Positions 60,765 through 64,000 of a stretch of DNA of 64,000 nucleotides are shown piece by piece. The stretch is taken from NCBI RefSeq assembly GCF_000696225.1, contig NZ_BAWN01000020.1, positions 1-64,000 of the forward strand, given 5' to 3'. The translations under genes and the position numbers were made by a program. Within the stretch, counting starts at the first letter, position 1. The number at the start of each line of letters is the position of its first letter. The notes below the pieces were generated by a model. It did not search any database. It worked only from the letters and a program-made list of their open reading frames with translations, and had not been told where the DNA came from. The DNA is from Serpentinimonas barnesii (GTDB taxonomy: Bacteria; Pseudomonadota; Gammaproteobacteria; Burkholderiales; Burkholderiaceae_C).

Positions 60765-61169
60765 GCGCGATTCGGGGCCGGGCGTAAGGCCGGCCGGGTC
60801 GGACTCGATCAGCAGCGCGGCCGCCACGCGGCGGCCCTCGGCGGCCAAGATGTTGTAGGTGCGCGCGGCGGCCAGCGTGTCCATGGTCTCGACGCCGATG
60901 CCGGCCTCGATCAAGGGGCGCAACAGCGCCGGGGCGACGAAGCGCAGCCGCAGGCCGCTGCCCAGCAGCAGCAGCTCGGGCCGCCAATCGGCCAGCAGGG
61001 CGAAGTGCTGCACGCTGAGGTCGGCGTGGCGGGCGCAGTCCCACGCTTGCAGGCGGCCATCGGCGCACAGCAGCAGGCTGTGGCGGTAGGTGGTGGCGCC
61101 AATCTGCAACCAGCCGGGCCCGTGGGCGCGCACGCTGGTGCTCTCAATGCGATCGGCTTGCAGTTTCAT
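60762..61169 (-). CDS. Mth938-like (DUF498) domain protein
   Basis: This 135-residue protein has the compact Mth938 fold pattern. An N-terminal beta segment has GPGWLQIGATTYRHSLLL, the core WRPELLLLGSGLRLRF (about 65-80), and the helix-strand end contains GVETMDTLAAARTYNILAAEGRRVAAALL. Bacterial members have no firm function, while the eukaryotic NDUFAF3 relative helps assemble complex I. The ATG at 61169 (MKLQADRIES) is chosen over the longer frame. It diverges from alaA. Confidence 0.85.
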   Translation of the reverse strand: MKLQADRIESTSVRAHGPGWLQIGATTYRHSLLLCADGRLQAWDCARHADLSVQHFALLADWRPELLLLGSGLRLRFVAPALLRPLIEAGIGVETMDTLAAARTYNILAAEGRRVAAALLIESDPAGLTPGPESR

Positions 61170-61197
61170 GGGTGCGGGTAGGGTAAAGTGTGGTGAA

Positions 61198-61203
61198 ATT
61201 ATA
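61198..61203 (-). promoter_or_regulatory. -10 element of the Mth938-like gene
   Basis: The minus strand reads TATAAT, a consensus -10 sequence, 28 bases before the ATG at 61169. The -35 is weak. It lies in the 71-bp divergent region shared with alaA. Confidence 0.5.
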
Positions 61204-61240
61204 GGTTTCGCTCTTACAGCCCGTTCACACCACATCAGCC

Positions 61241-62479
61241 ATGCCCACACCGCCGCTGCTCAAATCGGCCAAACTGGCCAACGTCTGCTACGACATTCGC
61301 GGACCCGTGCTGGACAAGGCGCGCGCGATGGAGGAAGAAGGCCACAAGATCATCAAGCTCAACATCGGCAACATCGCCGCTTTTGGCTTGCAGCCGCCCG
61401 ACGAGATTGTGCAAGACATGATCCGCAACCTGCCAACCCCCACGGCAGCCGGCTACACCGACAGCAAGGGCCTGTTTGCGCCGCGCAAGGCGGTGGTGCA
61501 CTATACGCAGGAAAAGGGCATCGCCGGGGTGACGGTCGATGACATCTATCTGGGCAACGGCGCCAGCGAGCTGATTGGCATGAGCCTCAACGCGCTGCTC
61601 AACAGCGGCGACGAGGTGCTGATTCCGGCCCCCGACTACCCGCTCTACACCGCCAGCGTGGCGCTGGCCGGTGGCACGCCGGTGCATTATCTGTGCGACG
61701 AAGGCAGCGGCTGGCTGCCCGACCTAGACGACATCCGGCGCAAGATCACGCCGCAGACCAAGGGGATTGTGGTCATCAACCCCAACAACCCCACCGGCGC
61801 GCTCTACCCGGACGATCTGCTGCGCGCCATCGTCGAGATCGCGCGCCAGCACAACCTGGTGATTTTTGCCGACGAAATCTACGACAAAACGCTCTACGAC
61901 GGCGCCACCCACACCAGCGTGGCGGCGCTGGCCGACGAGGTGCTGGTGCTCACCTTCAACGGCCTGAGCAAGAACTACCGCTCCTGCGGCTACCGCGCCG
62001 GCTGGATGGTGGTCTCGGGCGACAAGCGGCGCGCGCGCGACTACATCGAGGGCCTCAATATGCTGGCCTCGATGCGTTTGTGTGCCAACACGCCGGGGCA
62101 GTTGGCGATCCAGACCGCGCTCGGCGGCTACCAGAGCATAAAGGACCTGGTCGCCCCCAGCGGGCGCCTTTGCCGCCAGCGCGATCTGGCCTACGAGCTG
62201 ATGAACCAGATTCCGGGCGTGAGCGTGGTCAAGCCCAAGGCGGCGCTGTATATGTTCCCGCGCCTGGACCCCAAGATGTACCCGATTGCCGACGACCAGC
62301 AGTTTGCCTACGAGCTGCTGGCTGAAGAAAAAGTGCTGATCGTGCAGGGTACGGGCTTTAACTGGCCGCAACCCGACCATTTCCGTCTGGTTTTCCTGCC
62401 GCATGCCGACGACTTGGCCGAGGCCATCGGGCGCATCGCGCGCTTTTTGGCGCACCTGCGCAAGCGCCACGGCACCTAA
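61241..62479 (+). CDS. alaA: AlaA-type glutamate-pyruvate aminotransferase
   Basis: This 412-residue PLP enzyme matches the AlaA/YfbQ family. It starts KSAKLANVCYDIRGPVL, has NPNNPTGALY near 180, the PLP Lys K244 in FNGLSKNYRSCGYR, and the long conserved stretch ending LASMRLCANTPGQ. The C-terminal LLAEEKVLIVQGTGFNWP is also typical. It makes alanine from pyruvate and glutamate. It lies ahead of hom and thrC, a usual betaproteobacterial order. Confidence 0.94.
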   Translation: MPTPPLLKSAKLANVCYDIRGPVLDKARAMEEEGHKIIKLNIGNIAAFGLQPPDEIVQDMIRNLPTPTAAGYTDSKGLFAPRKAVVHYTQEKGIAGVTVDDIYLGNGASELIGMSLNALLNSGDEVLIPAPDYPLYTASVALAGGTPVHYLCDEGSGWLPDLDDIRRKITPQTKGIVVINPNNPTGALYPDDLLRAIVEIARQHNLVIFADEIYDKTLYDGATHTSVAALADEVLVLTFNGLSKNYRSCGYRAGWMVVSGDKRRARDYIEGLNMLASMRLCANTPGQLAIQTALGGYQSIKDLVAPSGRLCRQRDLAYELMNQIPGVSVVKPKAALYMFPRLDPKMYPIADDQQFAYELLAEEKVLIVQGTGFNWPQPDHFRLVFLPHADDLAEAIGRIARFLAHLRKRHGT

Positions 62480-62512
62480 AATTTTTTTGATTTGATGAAA
62501 GACCCCACAGAG

Positions 62513-63823
62513 ATGAAAGCGATACAAGTAGGCCTGCTCGGCATCGGCACCGTGGGCAGCGGTGTGTTTGAGGTGCTGCGCCGCAACCAGACCGAAATCC
62601 AGCGCCGCGCCGGGCGTGGCATAGCAATTGCCGCCGTGGCCGATCTCGACCAAGAGCGCGCGCGCCGCCTGGTGGGCGAGGCCGTGCCGGTGTTTGGCGA
62701 CGCACGCGCCGTGCTGGCCAATCCGGAAATCGACATCGTGGTTGAGCTGATTGGCGGAGTGGGCGTGGCGCGGGCGCTGGTGCTCGAAGCCATAGCCGCG
62801 GGCAAGCACGTGGTGACGGCCAACAAGGCGCTGCTGGCGGTGCACGGCAGCGAGATTTTCCAGGCCGCCCAAGAGCGCGGCGTGATGGTGGCCTTCGAGG
62901 CGGCGGTGGCCGGCGGCATCCCGATCATCAAGGCGCTGCGCGAGGGCCTGACGGCCAACCGCATCCAGTGGGTGGCGGGCATCATCAACGGCACCACGAA
63001 CTTCATTTTGAGCGAGATGCGCGACAAGGGGCTGGATTTTGGCACCGCGCTGGCGCAGGCGCAGCAACTGGGCTACGCCGAGGCCGACCCGCGCAACGAC
63101 ATCGAAGGCATAGACGCGGCGCACAAGGCGACCATCCTGAGCGCCATCGCCTTTGGCATCCCGGTGCAGTTCGAGCGCGCCCACATCGAGGGCATCACCC
63201 GGCTGGCGGCGAGCGACTTCAAGTACGCCGAGCAACTGGGCTACCGCATCAAGCTGCTGGGCATTGCCAAGCGCCAGGCCAGCGGCATCGAGCTGCGCGT
63301 GCACCCATGCCTGGTGCCGGCCAAGCGCCTGCTGGCCAATGTGGAAGGGGCGATGAACGCCGTCATGGTGCAGGGCGACGCGGTGGGCACCACGCTCTAC
63401 TACGGCAAGGGCGCGGGCAGCGAGCCGACCGCCAGCGCGGTGATCGCCGATTTGGTGGACGTGACGCGGCTGCACACCGCCGACCCGCTCAACCGGGTGC
63501 CGCATCTGGCCTTCCAGCCCGACGCCCTGAGCGCGCTGCCGATCCTGCCCATGAGCGCGGTGCAGACCAGCTACTACCTGCGCCTGTGCGTGGCCGACCA
63601 GGCCGGGGTGTTGGCGCAAGTGACCGGGATTTTGGCGGCTGCCGACATCAGCATCGATGCCGTGCTGCAGCGCGAGGCCGAGCAGGGCGCGGCGCAGACC
63701 GAGCTCATCATCCTCACGCACCAGACCCGCGAGGGCGCGATGGACGCCGCGCTGGCGCAGATGCAGGCCCTGCCCACGGTGTTGGCGCCGATCGTGCGCA
63801 TCCGCAAAGAGGAGCTGGCCTGA
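62513..63823 (+). CDS. hom: Homoserine dehydrogenase
   Basis: This 436-residue enzyme reduces aspartate semialdehyde to homoserine. The Rossmann motif GLLGIGTVGSGV starts at residue 7. The central catalytic domain has AAVAGGIPIIKALREGL, GIINGTTNFIL and EADPRNDIEGIDAAHK with the active-site Lys/Asp. An ACT domain near the C terminus (YYLRLCVADQAGVLAQVTGIL) indicates allosteric control, usually by threonine. The ATG at 62513 (MKAIQVGLLG) fits the family. An ATG at 62495 would add six residues. The stop overlaps thrC by one base. Confidence 0.96.
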   Translation: MKAIQVGLLGIGTVGSGVFEVLRRNQTEIQRRAGRGIAIAAVADLDQERARRLVGEAVPVFGDARAVLANPEIDIVVELIGGVGVARALVLEAIAAGKHVVTANKALLAVHGSEIFQAAQERGVMVAFEAAVAGGIPIIKALREGLTANRIQWVAGIINGTTNFILSEMRDKGLDFGTALAQAQQLGYAEADPRNDIEGIDAAHKATILSAIAFGIPVQFERAHIEGITRLAASDFKYAEQLGYRIKLLGIAKRQASGIELRVHPCLVPAKRLLANVEGAMNAVMVQGDAVGTTLYYGKGAGSEPTASAVIADLVDVTRLHTADPLNRVPHLAFQPDALSALPILPMSAVQTSYYLRLCVADQAGVLAQVTGILAAADISIDAVLQREAEQGAAQTELIILTHQTREGAMDAALAQMQALPTVLAPIVRIRKEELA

Positions 63824-64000
63824 TGCGCTACCTCTCGACCCGCGGGCACCCCGAGCGGCTGCGTTTTTGCGACATCCTGCTCGAAGGGCTGGCCCCCGAC
63901 GGCGGCCTGTACCTGCCCGAGCAGTACCCCCAAGTCGATGCCGCCACGCTGGCGCGCTGGCGCGGCGTTTGGGCCGGGCAGGGTTATGCGGCGCTGGCCT
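63823..64000 (+). CDS. thrC: Threonine synthase (5' part, cut by window end)
   Basis: The first 59 codons are present. The start MRYLSTRGHPERLRF and the following ILLEGLAPDGGLYLPEQYPQ match the N-terminal domain of threonine synthase. The PLP Lys lies beyond the window. It follows hom with a one-base overlap (TGATG), the expected order in threonine synthesis. Confidence 0.93.
   Translation, partial: MRYLSTRGHPERLRFCDILLEGLAPDGGLYLPEQYPQVDAATLARWRGVWAGQGYAALA

Overview
This window is a GC-rich stretch of bacterial chromosome that reads as core genome almost from end to end. The proteins and gene orders point to a betaproteobacterium of the order Burkholderiales, most likely family Comamonadaceae. 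The main signs are the order tpiA-secG-tRNA-Leu-nuoA..N followed by DUF2818 and DUF1178 genes, a PhaR-type polyhydroxyalkanoate regulator, alaA-hom-thrC, a PIN-PhoH protein beside a peroxiredoxin, and an intergenic repeat that I remember from that family. Genus cannot be fixed from the sequence alone. No prophage, insertion sequence, CRISPR array or plasmid function is visible.

Layout. (1) 1-8.6 kb: the 3' end of a YgiQ-like radical SAM gene, then genes on the minus strand: a PMR1/SPCA-like Ca/Mn P-type ATPase, a FabG-like reductase, and a three-gene operon of a GbsR/MarR regulator with both subunits of a bd-type (CIO-like) quinol oxidase. phaR diverges from that operon. (2) 8.6-15 kb: rimO, a complete small tRNA-Leu(CAG) transcription unit, rnr, a YggT protein and the bifunctional NAD(P)HX repair enzyme. 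(3) 15-32.6 kb: the translation and envelope supercluster rpsB-tsf-pyrH-frr-uppS-cdsA-dxr-rseP-bamA-skp-lpxD-fabZ-lpxA-[gnnA-gnnB]-lpxB-rnhB-rRNA methyltransferase. (4) 32.7-41.2 kb: carAB, rpsO-pnp, tpiA, secG. (5) 41.3-56.9 kb: tRNA-Leu(GAG) and the 14-gene complex I operon nuoA-N plus two small genes of unknown function. (6) 57-64 kb: glutamate dehydrogenase, PIN-PhoH protein, peroxiredoxin and an Mth938-like protein on the minus strand, then alaA-hom-thrC on the plus strand, cut by the window edge.

How the genes work together. Regions 3 to 5 supply protein synthesis (S2, EF-Ts, ribosome recycling, S15), pyrimidine and arginine precursors (carAB, pyrH), undecaprenyl and CDP-diacylglycerol lipid carriers, outer-membrane protein assembly (BamA, Skp, RseP) and lipid A synthesis. 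The respiratory chain has complex I as entry and a quinol oxidase as exit, the latter under its own regulator and a probable FNR-type site.

The most interesting feature is the pair of sugar-nucleotide genes (28.0-30.0 kb) between lpxA and lpxB. Their families and position match GnnA (UDP-GlcNAc 3-dehydrogenase) and GnnB (3-aminotransferase). The known pair makes UDP-GlcNAc3N, which leads to lipid A with amide-linked instead of ester-linked 3-acyl chains. LpxA and LpxB here also carry unusual residues. Other points of interest are an exact 84-bp tandem duplication between nuoF and nuoG, a 17-bp perfect hairpin between rpsO and pnp, a terminator-like hairpin only 13 nt before nuoA, and a palindromic operator in front of the oxidase operon.
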